Origin: Mycobacterium numidiamassiliense
GTDB taxonomy: Bacteria; Actinomycetota; Actinomycetes; Mycobacteriales; Mycobacteriaceae
Assembly (NCBI RefSeq): GCF_900157365.1
Contig: NZ_FUEZ01000004.1
Coordinates: 1,847,066-1,911,065, forward strand
DNA: 64,000 bases
Direction: 5' to 3'
Each line of letters opens with the position of its first letter. Position 1 is the first letter of the stretch. Below are positions 19,001-25,924 of the stretch, in pieces. The notes under the pieces are model-generated. The model ran no database searches. It saw nothing but the letters and a program-made list of their open reading frames with translations, and was not told the origin of the DNA. Made by a program: the position numbers and the translations under genes.

Positions 19001-19110
19001 GGTGGCCCGCCCGGCCGTGGGAGCAGCCGCCCGCAGACGAGCCAGCCATGCGTAAGGCGAAGAGGCAAAACGTGTTCGACGCGGTAGCCGAGGGAACGCC
19101 CGAAGGGTGA
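16039..19110 (+). CDS. mmpL10: MmpL10-type RND lipid exporter, apparent ATC start
   Basis: The 1023-residue membrane protein has the MmpL layout: TM1 at the N-terminus, a large extracytoplasmic loop, TM block, second loop with long helices (residues about 440-760), TM block. The proton-relay Asp-Tyr pairs are in GAGTDYAVFFISRYHD near 257 and VAVGADYNMLLASRL near 894. In the papA3-mmpL10 context it should export acyltrehaloses. The family N-terminus FGRLGELVSRRPW begins exactly after an ATC at 16039, which sits 5 bases behind a near-perfect ggaggtga. No ATG, GTG or TTG lies in frame between the papA3 stop and GTG 16084, and 16084 would cut off RRPW and part of TM1. CTG 16060 is another weak option. 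Confidence 0.93.
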   Translation: MFGRLGELVSRRPWIVIGCWIALALVLPLTVPSLTEMSQRHPVAILPADAPSAVTAKKITQAFGQAGSENVLIVLLTDDKGLGPADENVYRGLVDRLHRDTRDVVMLQDFLSTPPLHDVLASKDGKAWILPVGLSGELGTPGSYRAYTNVVGMVNDTLKRNNGAPALKATITGPAATVADLTDAGAHDRVSIELAITILLLVILAVIYRNPVTMLLPLITIGASLVVAQAVVAGVSALTGMPVSNQTIVLLSAMIAGAGTDYAVFFISRYHDYVRRDSAPDEDPSRAVQRALASIGKVIAASAATVGITFLGMGFADLGLFSTVGPALAIAIGVAFLAAVTLLPAVLMVAAPRGWVTQPRERTAVFWRRAGVRIVRRPARYLAASLVVLIALASCTALVRFNYDDRKQLPASEGSSLGYVALEHHFPVNQTIPEYLFIQSPHDLRTPQALADLEQMAQRISQIPGVAAVRGVTRPTGESLELARATYQAGQVGKELGAGADQIADRTSDLNRLSSGAGLLADKLGDVRTQVSQAIGGISSLVDALASVQAMFGGARTLGEIDTAARLVSNIRALGDMMQINFSGVINNFEWVDAVVAALDASPICDANPLCGSARAQFHRLITARDDGTLSKISDLFRQLQTAQSSQTLAATVNGMSRTLQGAASSLHDLGLDNPGAARSKIAMVQKGANDLASAGRQVADGVQILVDQVKRMGVGLGRASDFLMGMGQDASQPSMAGFNIPAGVLKTEDFKKLAQSFISPDGHSVRYFIQTGLDPFSTAAMNQVNTILDIAKGAQPNTTLSDASVSISGYPVTLRDTRDYYDHDILLIVVVTIVVVLLILIALLRAIVAPLYLVGSVILSCLSAVGIGVLTFQVILGQELHWSVPGLAFVVLVAVGADYNMLLASRLREEAPFGVRSGVIRTVRSTGGVITAAGLIFAASMFGLLFSSIGAVVQSGFVIGVGILVDTFVVRTITVPAIAALLPRASWWPARPWEQPPADEPAMRKAKRQNVFDAVAEGTPEG

Positions 19111-19114
19111 AAAC

Positions 19115-20188
19115 TTAGCCGGGCGGTGGCGGAAGGATCGCGCGAAGCTGCGCGAAACCGTTCTCGATGGAGTCGCGGGTGGCCGGATCCAGGATGCCCA
19201 CCGGGTCCATGCCATTCGGCTCCACCGTGGTCGGCCGGTTGAGCACATTGTCGTTGCGCGAGTAGCCCGCATCGATCTGCGGCTTCAAGACCGCGTCGAT
19301 CTGGTCAACCAGTCCATCGGACCAGCCCAGGTAGCGCAGCGGCAACGTCAACGGAAGATGGTTCACCGGAACCAGATATGTCGTGGTCTTGGCGCCACGC
19401 GAATTGACTTCTGTTCTGATGTTCTCCGGGGGCACATCGCCGGGACCGGTGAACGCGGCCGGGGTGTGCACAATCGCCGACCCGATGAATGCGTTGGCGT
19501 CGGCCAACATATTGTCCGGCCGGTCCGGGAAGTCGGCCAGGCCGTCGTAGGAGGCGATGACCCGGTTGGTGTCGTATTGGCTTTCCACCGGCCGGGGCAC
19601 GGTGTAGTCGATGAACGGAACGTAGTCGCCCGGTTTGAAGATGCCGGCCAAGAAGCTGGAACCGAACGCGTGTGTTCCCATCGGATCACCAATTGTGGTG
19701 AACTGCAGCTTGTCTGGTGGAGGTGCGTTCGGGTCGTTGGCCAACCGCACCTGTTCCTGGTCCAGGGCCAGCGTGCCCTGCGACAAACCGACCGCCGCGG
19801 CCGGTTCGGTTCCGTGCCGCACGGCCCGGTCCAGACTGTTCGTGGCCTGGTCGGCGGCCTGGCCGATGGTCACGTTGTCGCGCGGCCCCGGAAACAGCGC
19901 CTGCGGCACCCAGCTGAACGGGGCGCCCGCGGGGTAGTCGATGAGGTCGCGCTTGGCGTTCGGGAAGTACTCGGACCCGGCCCGGTTCGTGTAGTCGCGC
20001 CAGGGGATGCCCGGTGCCCGCGCCCCGCCAAGGGCGTAAACGACTTTCGCGTTCGCGTCATCGCCGATCGGGGACGGCGGCACAGGCATCCAGGGCATTC
20101 CGGGGTCAGCGGTCGCGGCAGTGATGCCAAGGCCGCCGACCGATCCCACGAGTACGGTGGCAAGCGTTCCGGCGAGTAGCCGTTTCAT
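19115..20188 (-). CDS. chp2: Chp2-type secreted/membrane acyltransferase (Rv1184c-like, PE-PPE hydrolase fold)
   Basis: The 357-residue protein starts with a hydrophobic segment (residues 4-26, ending TAATADPG) that serves as signal or anchor, followed by a PE-PPE/cutinase-like alpha/beta-hydrolase domain. The nucleophile elbow is GLSQGT with Ser136. M. tuberculosis Chp2 (Rv1184c) moves acyl groups between diacyltrehaloses to form polyacyltrehalose on the outer side of the membrane; Chp1 does the same for sulfolipid-1. The gene is convergent with mmpL10 with only 4 bp between stops, the same arrangement as Rv1183/Rv1184c. The next gene on the same strand, a Sap/Gap protein, lies 39 bp upstream of its start and is probably in the same transcript. 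Confidence 0.9.
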   Translation of the reverse strand: MKRLLAGTLATVLVGSVGGLGITAATADPGMPWMPVPPSPIGDDANAKVVYALGGARAPGIPWRDYTNRAGSEYFPNAKRDLIDYPAGAPFSWVPQALFPGPRDNVTIGQAADQATNSLDRAVRHGTEPAAAVGLSQGTLALDQEQVRLANDPNAPPPDKLQFTTIGDPMGTHAFGSSFLAGIFKPGDYVPFIDYTVPRPVESQYDTNRVIASYDGLADFPDRPDNMLADANAFIGSAIVHTPAAFTGPGDVPPENIRTEVNSRGAKTTTYLVPVNHLPLTLPLRYLGWSDGLVDQIDAVLKPQIDAGYSRNDNVLNRPTTVEPNGMDPVGILDPATRDSIENGFAQLRAILPPPPG

Positions 20189-20227
20189 CTTTTTCTCCCC
20201 CGGGTTTCCGCCTCCACAGTACCCGCC

Positions 20228-20896
20228 CTAGTGGCTTGTTGATCCGACCACGAGCAGGACACAGCCGGCCGTGGCCAGCAGGCAGGCCACTTCGATGCGG
20301 CGCCGCGACCGGATCCAGTTGTGCAACGCGATCATCGACGTCCGCGTCTGCTCGGGCGCCAGCACGTATGCGAGCAGGGGGATCTCCACGAGCGCGAACG
20401 CCACGAGATGGAAGATGACCAGCGCACCGACCTGAGTCAGCGCCGCCGTGCCCGATGCGACGATGACGGCCAGCACGGCCAGATAGTCCACGGACGGCAG
20501 CGCAATCCCCAGACCGGCCATTCCGGCCACCCACAGCGAACGGCCGTGCAGCAAGCGTCGCGCCCGCGCCGAAAGCCTCTCCAGCCCGATCGCCTTCCGG
20601 CGTCCGCCTCGTCCCTTGGTCGCGACCTGGACGGCCAGAACGGCCGCCGTGATCAGTGCCAGCGCACCGAGCAGCATCTGCAGCCCCGGCAAGCTGACAT
20701 GTGAGGCATTCGGCAGCTTGCGCTGCACCACGAACAGCACAACCAGTCCCACGCTCATGCCCATCGCGAAACCGCCGCAGAGGAACGCGAGGAGTTGCAG
20801 CATCGGCCTGGGCCGATTCAGCATCAGCACCGTCATCCCGATGCGGAACGGTTCGAGGCTGATGGCGACGGCCATGACCAGGAGGGTGATCCACAT
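20228..20896 (-). CDS. GAP/Sap family integral membrane protein (glycolipid addressing)
   Basis: The 222-residue protein has about six membrane helices. The start WITLLVMAVAISLEPFRIGM and the segment RPMLQLLAFLCGGFAMG are typical of the mycobacterial Gap (glycopeptidolipid-addressing) and Sap (sulfolipid-1-addressing, Rv3821) family, which helps place complex lipids at the cell surface. The H37Rv diacyltrehalose locus has fadD21 at this spot and, as far as I recall, no Sap-type gene, whereas the sulfolipid-1 locus has one beside chp1 and mmpL8. ATG 20896 is preferred; the open frame continues upstream but overlaps the YeiH gene antisense-free in another frame and lacks homology. Confidence 0.87.
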   Translation of the reverse strand: MWITLLVMAVAISLEPFRIGMTVLMLNRPRPMLQLLAFLCGGFAMGMSVGLVVLFVVQRKLPNASHVSLPGLQMLLGALALITAAVLAVQVATKGRGGRRKAIGLERLSARARRLLHGRSLWVAGMAGLGIALPSVDYLAVLAVIVASGTAALTQVGALVIFHLVAFALVEIPLLAYVLAPEQTRTSMIALHNWIRSRRRIEVACLLATAGCVLLVVGSTSH

Positions 20897-20934
20897 GGCG
20901 AGCGCTACGTTACCGTCCGCCCCGGATGGCCGCG

Positions 20935-22053
20935 CTAGGCGCTTACGCCCCAATGCAATACGCGCGAGGTGAGCAGCACGATGCCCAGCGAAACCGAGGC
21001 CACGACAGTGAGCCCGATCACAGAGACGACCAGCGGGCGCCACCCGGTGCGTGCGATTTGGCGAATATCGGTGTTGAGCCCGACACCGGCGAAAGTCAGC
21101 AGAAACGCCCATTTCGAGACGTTGGCGAGGTTGGCGGTTTGCCCCTTGCTCAACCAGTGCGCGGTGGCGATCGCCGACACCGCCAAGAAGCCCAGCACGA
21201 ACTTCGGGAACTTGGCCCAGACGAACGCGGCCTTGGCTTTTGCGCCGGGCGCGATCGCGTCGGCCTGCCCGCGTCCGGCCCAGTACAGCGCGAAACCCAG
21301 GACGACGAACCCGATCAGCGCATTGCGGGTGGACTTGACCAGGACGGCGATCTTTCCGGCGTGGTCGGAGAACAGGTAGCCGGTGGCGGTGGTTTCGGCG
21401 GTGTTGTCGACCGCCAGGCCCGCCCATAGGCCGAACTCGCGGTCAGTCAGGCCGATCGCGTGCCCCAACGGCGGCAACAGGAACAGCGCGACGGCGCCCA
21501 GGGCCAGGATCGCCGCGATGGCGTAGCCGACGTCGGAGTTGCGCGCGCGGATGGCGCCTTTGGCGGCCACGATGGCTGACACGCCACAGATCGACGTGCC
21601 GATCGCCAGCAACGAGCCCAGCTTGCCGGACAGACCGAATGCGCGCGCGACGAGGATGATGACGGTCCCCGCGATCACCATGTCCAGCAGAATCTGCACC
21701 AGGCTAAGCGCGCCGAGTTTGACGATGTCGCCGAGCACGAACCGTGCGCCCAGCACCACGATGCCGACCTTGAGCCAAAACTCGTAGGTCTGCACGCCCG
21801 CCCGAAAAATCCGATGCAGACCGATGGTGTTGGTGATGAGGAGCCCAATCACGATGGCCCACAACACATATTCGATGTCGGGCACCCGCCAGTGTTCGTG
21901 CTTGGCCAGTGCATTCCACCAGATCTGGGCATATTTGCCCAGCAGCCCGACCACGATCAGCAACAGAACGCCCGGCACGTAGTCCAGCGGCTGCCTGCTG
22001 GTGAAGGTCGGCTCGTCCAGCGCTTCGTCGGCCTCGATCTCCGTGGTGCTCAT
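20935..22053 (-). CDS. YeiH-family putative sulfate exporter
   Basis: The 372-residue protein has ten or so membrane helices and belongs to the PSE/YeiH family (conserved hypothetical 698). Visible family segments are ICGVSAIVAAKGAIRA, GLWAGLAVDNTAETTATGY and LTFAGVGLNTDIRQIAR. Relatives are called putative sulfate or sulfite exporters; the transported anion is not proven. ATG 22053 (STTEIEADEALDE) was chosen because it immediately follows a small membrane-peptide gene with a 4-bp gap and leaves the hydrophobic core intact; the frame runs on to 22104. Its location between lipid-assembly genes and the sulfate-activation genes fits a role in sulfur traffic. Confidence 0.88.
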   Translation of the reverse strand: MSTTEIEADEALDEPTFTSRQPLDYVPGVLLLIVVGLLGKYAQIWWNALAKHEHWRVPDIEYVLWAIVIGLLITNTIGLHRIFRAGVQTYEFWLKVGIVVLGARFVLGDIVKLGALSLVQILLDMVIAGTVIILVARAFGLSGKLGSLLAIGTSICGVSAIVAAKGAIRARNSDVGYAIAAILALGAVALFLLPPLGHAIGLTDREFGLWAGLAVDNTAETTATGYLFSDHAGKIAVLVKSTRNALIGFVVLGFALYWAGRGQADAIAPGAKAKAAFVWAKFPKFVLGFLAVSAIATAHWLSKGQTANLANVSKWAFLLTFAGVGLNTDIRQIARTGWRPLVVSVIGLTVVASVSLGIVLLTSRVLHWGVSA

Positions 22054-22057
22054 GCGA

Positions 22058-22174
22058 TCACCACGGAATCCTCGGCAGTACGTTGGCCACCGCCAACGCG
22101 ACAATCACGCCGGCGACCAGGGTCGCCCACCAGTCCAGCGATATCGAGCCGGCTCGCTCTCGCCAATCACTCAC
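22058..22174 (-). CDS. Small single-pass membrane peptide upstream of yeiH-like gene
   Basis: A GTG-started frame encodes 38 residues: a charged N-terminus (SDWRERAGS), one continuous hydrophobic helix (WWATLVAGVIVALAVANVL) and a short tail RIPW. Its TGA ends 4 bp before the ATG of the YeiH-type transporter, so the two would be translationally coupled. The composition (charged start, Trp pair at the membrane edge, single helix) is what a real small membrane protein looks like, but I know no named family and see no strong Shine-Dalgarno. It may be an accessory subunit of the transporter or a chance frame. Confidence 0.45.
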   Translation of the reverse strand: MSDWRERAGSISLDWWATLVAGVIVALAVANVLPRIPW

Positions 22175-22246
22175 GCACGCATAGTGGCGTGCGCAGCCCC
22201 GCAGACCAAGTGATTAGATCGCCCTGAATCTAGGTTGAGCTGCGTC

Positions 22247-23419
22247 TTATCCGGTGGACGGCCATCGCGGCACCATCGGCGGGCGATCCAGAAATCGGTT
22301 ATCCGGCAGGGCGGCATACATTGTCGGGCGCTGGGCCAGCGTCGCAGGCGCGATTCCCGGCGTGCCGGCCGCGGACTGCGCCGGGGTGCTGATCGGGCTC
22401 GTCGCCAACGCGGGTTGCACGGGAGTTGGCGGTGGTGCGGTCGCGGCCCAGGCGGGCGGCGCCGACAAATGCCCGATCGATGCCGCCTGTCCCAGCCCGG
22501 CCGACATCGAGGTCCCGGTTCCGCCGAGCCCCGAGAGTCCTTGCGCACCAGCACTGTACGACGACGTCAACGTCGCGAAGTTGCTCAGCGCCCCGTCACC
22601 GACGATGCTGCTCGCGCCGCTGCCCCCGAGCGTCGATGCTGTGCAGGCCGTGACGATCTGGGACGGGTTGAAGGCTCCGGTCGAGCTCACCGTGTTCCAG
22701 AAGTTGGCGTTCGGATCCCAGATGGACGAGCTGGATGTCGTGGTGGCCGCCGGCGTGGACAGGCTCTGCAAGGCCGCGGGAACCGAGTTCGTGGCTTGCG
22801 ACAAGCTCGCCTGGGTTTCGGTCGTTGCCGACGAGCCCGCGGCCTGGCTGACCGCGGCGGCCTGTTCCGTCTGTCCTTGAGAGTTGGTCGTTTGCGGCGG
22901 CGGGTCGAACGACGGCAGCTGGGTGGCCGCCGCCGACTGGCCGGCGTAGCCATACATCGCGGCGGCGTCTTGTGCCCACATCTCGCCGTACTGGGCTTCG
23001 GTCGCGGCGATCGCCGAGGCGTTCTGCCCGAATGTGTTGGTCGCGATCAGCGTCGCCAGAGTGGTGCGGTTGGCCGCGATCACCGGGGGCGGGACGGTCA
23101 ACGCGAACGCCGCCTCGTAAGCCGCCGCGGCGGCCGACGCTTGTTCTGCGGTCCGCTCTGCCTGTGCGGCAGTGGTATTCATCCACACGACGTACGGTGT
23201 GGCCGCGGCCGCCATGGCCGACGACGCGGCCCCCCGCCAGCCCTGGCTGGCCAGGCCCGACACGGCCGATCCGTAAGATGCCGCGTGCGAGCGCAATTCG
23301 CTCGCCAGATCGCTCCAGTTGGCCGCGGCACTCAACATCGATGCCGATCCCGGGCCGGAATACATTTTCCCGGAATTGATTTCCGGGGGAAGCGCACCGA
23401 AGTCAAGCATCGCGGTCAC
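22247..23419 (-). CDS. PPE family protein, SVP-type subfamily
   Basis: The 390-residue protein begins TAMLDFGALPPEINSG, the PPE domain start, and has the conserved about 180-residue N-terminal domain with GWRG (WxG motif) and EYGEMW-like EAQYGEMWAQDAA. Around residue 340 it has GHLSAPPAWA, the Gly-x-x-Ser-Val/Ala-Pro-x-x-Trp motif of the PPE-SVP subfamily, and a Pro-rich end PRWPSTG. PPE proteins are exported by ESX systems, usually paired with a PE protein; no PE gene is adjacent. GTG 23419 was chosen: ggag lies 8 bases upstream and the codon overlaps (GTGA) the stop of a small upstream frame. ATG 23440 and ATG 23410 are alternatives. An M-box riboswitch lies upstream in the same orientation. 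Confidence 0.92.
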   Translation of the reverse strand: MTAMLDFGALPPEINSGKMYSGPGSASMLSAAANWSDLASELRSHAASYGSAVSGLASQGWRGAASSAMAAAATPYVVWMNTTAAQAERTAEQASAAAAAYEAAFALTVPPPVIAANRTTLATLIATNTFGQNASAIAATEAQYGEMWAQDAAAMYGYAGQSAAATQLPSFDPPPQTTNSQGQTEQAAAVSQAAGSSATTETQASLSQATNSVPAALQSLSTPAATTTSSSSIWDPNANFWNTVSSTGAFNPSQIVTACTASTLGGSGASSIVGDGALSNFATLTSSYSAGAQGLSGLGGTGTSMSAGLGQAASIGHLSAPPAWAATAPPPTPVQPALATSPISTPAQSAAGTPGIAPATLAQRPTMYAALPDNRFLDRPPMVPRWPSTG

Positions 23420-23472
23420 TGCGAGCGCTCCGTTCTCCATGGTGTTCCCGGCTGTCTGGTGGCGATCACCAT
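23416..23472 (-). CDS. 18-aa upstream ORF coupled to the PPE gene
   Basis: An ATG with a good Shine-Dalgarno (aaggag, about 8 bases upstream) opens an 18-codon frame, MVIATRQPGTPWRTERSQ, whose TGA overlaps the GTG of the PPE gene as GTGA. This layout suits translational coupling or a leader peptide in the M-box leader transcript. The peptide has no recognised motif. It could also be the worn-down start of a lost PE gene, since PE proteins often begin with a VxATPE-like stretch. Confidence 0.45.
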   Translation of the reverse strand: MVIATRQPGTPWRTERSQ

Positions 23473-23760
23473 CGGTCTTTCTCCTTGCGAGGGGCGGAAT
23501 GAACCGCGTGTGTGCGCATGCCAATGCGTGCGAAATCCGCGCGTGCCAACGACGCGCGTTCAATATGGATTTACGAAGCGGCAGTGGCCGATTCAGAGCG
23601 TGGAAAGGATGCGGGACCGCGGGCCCGCGACCGATCTCGGGGGGCGACTATCACCAGGACTTGACGTCGCTACCACCTCCTCGCGGCCAAGGCGCGCAGG
23701 GGCGCCGATCCGATCGCACGAAGGAGTGTGACTGCCCGACAAGCTAATCGGGCACCGCAC
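23473..23760 (-). other. Leader between the M-box and the PPE gene, with hairpin
   Basis: About 290 bp of transcribed leader with no PE-sized open frame. Directly downstream of the riboswitch, 23733-23754 forms a perfect 7-bp stem (tgcccga/tcgggca) with an 8-base loop. It has no T-run after it, so it may be a non-canonical terminator or part of the riboswitch expression platform. Confidence 0.5.
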
Positions 23761-23925
23761 CCCTCTCGTCAGAGCTTTGGCACTACACGGCGTATCCGGA
23801 ATCTCATCCGGAAGCCACTTGGGCTCAACCCTTGTGCCGGGAAGAGCTGTCCTGACCCGTGGCGTCTTTCGACGTTCAAGGTCAGTGGCCTGTATCCATG
23901 CAGACGCCTCACCTAGCGAGGTGCA
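23761..23925 (-). promoter_or_regulatory. M-box (ykoK) Mg2+ riboswitch
   Basis: Read on the minus strand, this stretch carries the M-box core in order: CUCGCUAGGUGAGGC (23906-23921), GCAUGGAUACA, GGCCACUGACC, GUCGAAAGACGCCA (23860-23873), GGGUCA, and the 3' element AGUGCCAAAGCUCU (23771-23784), with CUCG near 23918 pairing to CGAG at 23765-23768 as P1. This matches the mgtE-type M-box known from Bacillus; in M. tuberculosis M-boxes precede Rv1535 and the PE20-PPE31 group. Mg2+ binding normally lowers expression, so the PPE gene downstream should be induced at low Mg2+. The next gene on the strand is the PPE at 23419. Confidence 0.93.
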
Positions 23926-24007
23926 TACCCGGCAATGCTGACACCGATGCGGCGGGTCGTCAACCGCATACCAGATTACGAAACCTGTTGGTTACGTTAC
24001 GGTGTGC
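23926..24007 (-). promoter_or_regulatory. Putative promoter region for the M-box/PPE transcript
   Basis: This short gap lies between the cysNC stop and the riboswitch. TTGACG at 23963-23958 (minus strand) could be a -35 element; no clear -10 is seen at the usual distance. A promoter must lie here or further upstream if the M-box is transcribed separately from cysNC. Confidence 0.3.
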
Positions 24008-25924
24008 CTAGGTTGCGCGTGGACTGCGCTCGTCGAGTAGCGCAATCACCTGAGCGACGAGATCGTCGATGTCGGCGCCGGTGGTGTCGACGACCAGATC
24101 GGCGGCCTCGGGTGGCTCATAGGGCGCGTCTACGCCGGTGAGGCCTTTCAGCTCGCCCTTGCGCGCCCGCGCGTACAGGCCCTTGGGATCGCGGCGTTCG
24201 CATTCGGCCAGGGAGGTGGCGACGTGGACCTCGATGAACGGCAGCTTGGCGGCGTCGTTGAGGGCACGGGGCGTCTCGCGGTCCGACCGCAGCGGAGACA
24301 CCAGCGAGGCCAGCGCGACCACGCCGGCATCGGCCAGCAGCCGAGTCAAATGCCCGACACGCCTGATGTTTTCGGTGCGATCGCCAGGGGAGAAGCCCAG
24401 GTCGTCGGAGAGGCCGTGGCGTAGGTTGTCGCCGTCGAGCAGGTAGGCCACCCGCCCCGATTCGACGAGGGCCCGCTCGACGGCGACCGCGATCGTCGAC
24501 TTGCCGGACGCGGGCAGGCCGGTGAACCAGATGGTCGCGCCGGCCTGTCCGGTGGTGCGCCACCGGTGGCCGCGGTCCAGCGCCGAGGGATGCCAGCGGA
24601 TATCGGTGCGGGAGTGGGTGCCCGGCTTGATCTCGCGCGCCTCGATGATGGTGCCCGCGCCGACGGTGTCGTTGGTGGTCTCGTCGATCAGAATGAACGC
24701 GCCGCTGTCCCGGTTGTCGGTGTAAGGGTCGGCGATGACGACCGAGCTGGTGCGCAGCGTCACCGTGCCGATGTCGTTGAGCGTCAGCTCGACTGGCTGA
24801 TCGAGTTCGTCGAGCGTCTCGGGATCCAGGCGCGAATGCAGCTCCTGCACGGTCGCGCGAACGGTCTTGGTCGTTTGTTTCAGGGCCACCCGGTCGCCGG
24901 CCCGCAGCGGGGAGTCGACGAACCAGCACACGGTGGCGTGCAACTCGCGGGCCAGCACCGGCAGGGTGGCGTCTTCGGCTCCGCTGACCAGGACATCGCC
25001 GCGACCCACGTCGATGTCGTCGGCCAGTTCGATCGAAACCGACAGCGGCGCAACCCCTGTGGCGCGGTCGTCGTCGAGCGTGTCCAGTGCGGTCACCGTC
25101 GAGCGGGTACCGGCGGGCAGCGATACCACAGGATCGCCGACGGACAGCGTTCCGGCCGCCAGGCGCCCCGTGTAGCGGCGGCGCACATCGGCGATCGGCC
25201 GCGACACCCATTGCACCGGCAGTCGCAGCCGCGACGGCTCGGCCTGCGGCGCGGCCAGTTCGATGCTCTCCAGGTACTCCAGCAGGGTGGGGCCGCTGTA
25301 CCACGGCGTCCGGTCGGAGCGGTGCACCACGTTGTCGCCGTGCTTGGCCGCGAGCGGGATCACGGTGATGTCCACCTCGCCCAGGCGTGCGGCCAGTTGC
25401 CGCAGCTGGTCGGAGACCTCGGCGAAGCCGGCCTGGTCGAAGTCGATCAGGTCGATTTTGTTCACGGCCGCGACAAAGTGCTTGATGCCCAGAAGTTTTG
25501 CGATCCTGGCGTGCCGGCGGGTCTGCCGCAGCACCCCGGCGCGCGCGTCGACCAGCAGGATGGCCACGTGTGCGTTGGAGGCGCCGGTGAACATGTTGCG
25601 GGTGTAACGCTCGTGTCCCGGGGTGTCGGCCAGGATGTAGCTGCGGGTGGCGGTGGAAAAGAAGCGGTACGCGACGTCGATCGTGATGCCCTGTTCGCGT
25701 TCGGCGCGCAGACCGTCCGATAGTGCCGCCAGATCGGCGACACCCTCTTCGTCGGTGACGGCCTCCAGGTGGTCCAGCGGCAGGCTGTCGGTGTCGTGCA
25801 GCAGCCGCCCGATCAGGGTGCTCTTGCCGTCGTCCACCGAACCGGCGGTGGCGATGCGCAGCAGCTGACGGGTTATGTCCTTGGCCGGCAAGGCTTTTTC
25901 GGCGGCCTTCTCGGTGCTGGTCAT
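24008..25924 (-). CDS. cysNC: Bifunctional sulfate adenylyltransferase subunit 1 / APS kinase
   Basis: The 638-residue fusion has a CysN GTPase domain (GSVDDGKSTLIGR near residue 28, DTPGHERYT, NKIDL) followed by a CysC APS-kinase domain (GLPASGKST near residue 468, then LDGDNLRHGL). CysN with CysD makes APS from ATP and sulfate with GTP hydrolysis; CysC phosphorylates APS to PAPS, the sulfate donor for sulfotransferases. Its ATG overlaps the cysD stop by one base (TGATG). With stf0 and cysD it forms a self-contained operon for making and using PAPS. M. tuberculosis carries cysD-cysNC at Rv1285-Rv1286, away from any sulfotransferase as I recall, so the linkage here is notable. Confidence 0.97.
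   Translation of the reverse strand: MTSTEKAAEKALPAKDITRQLLRIATAGSVDDGKSTLIGRLLHDTDSLPLDHLEAVTDEEGVADLAALSDGLRAEREQGITIDVAYRFFSTATRSYILADTPGHERYTRNMFTGASNAHVAILLVDARAGVLRQTRRHARIAKLLGIKHFVAAVNKIDLIDFDQAGFAEVSDQLRQLAARLGEVDITVIPLAAKHGDNVVHRSDRTPWYSGPTLLEYLESIELAAPQAEPSRLRLPVQWVSRPIADVRRRYTGRLAAGTLSVGDPVVSLPAGTRSTVTALDTLDDDRATGVAPLSVSIELADDIDVGRGDVLVSGAEDATLPVLARELHATVCWFVDSPLRAGDRVALKQTTKTVRATVQELHSRLDPETLDELDQPVELTLNDIGTVTLRTSSVVIADPYTDNRDSGAFILIDETTNDTVGAGTIIEAREIKPGTHSRTDIRWHPSALDRGHRWRTTGQAGATIWFTGLPASGKSTIAVAVERALVESGRVAYLLDGDNLRHGLSDDLGFSPGDRTENIRRVGHLTRLLADAGVVALASLVSPLRSDRETPRALNDAAKLPFIEVHVATSLAECERRDPKGLYARARKGELKGLTGVDAPYEPPEAADLVVDTTGADIDDLVAQVIALLDERSPRAT

Noticed and set aside
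22235..23731. 498-codon plus-strand frame opposite the PPE gene and M-box
   Set aside because: The minus strand encodes a clear PPE protein and riboswitch; the plus frame is low-complexity Arg/Gly.
23420..23756. PE gene partnering the PPE gene
   Set aside because: No frame of about 100 codons and no PE N-terminus is present; only the 18-codon upstream frame was found.
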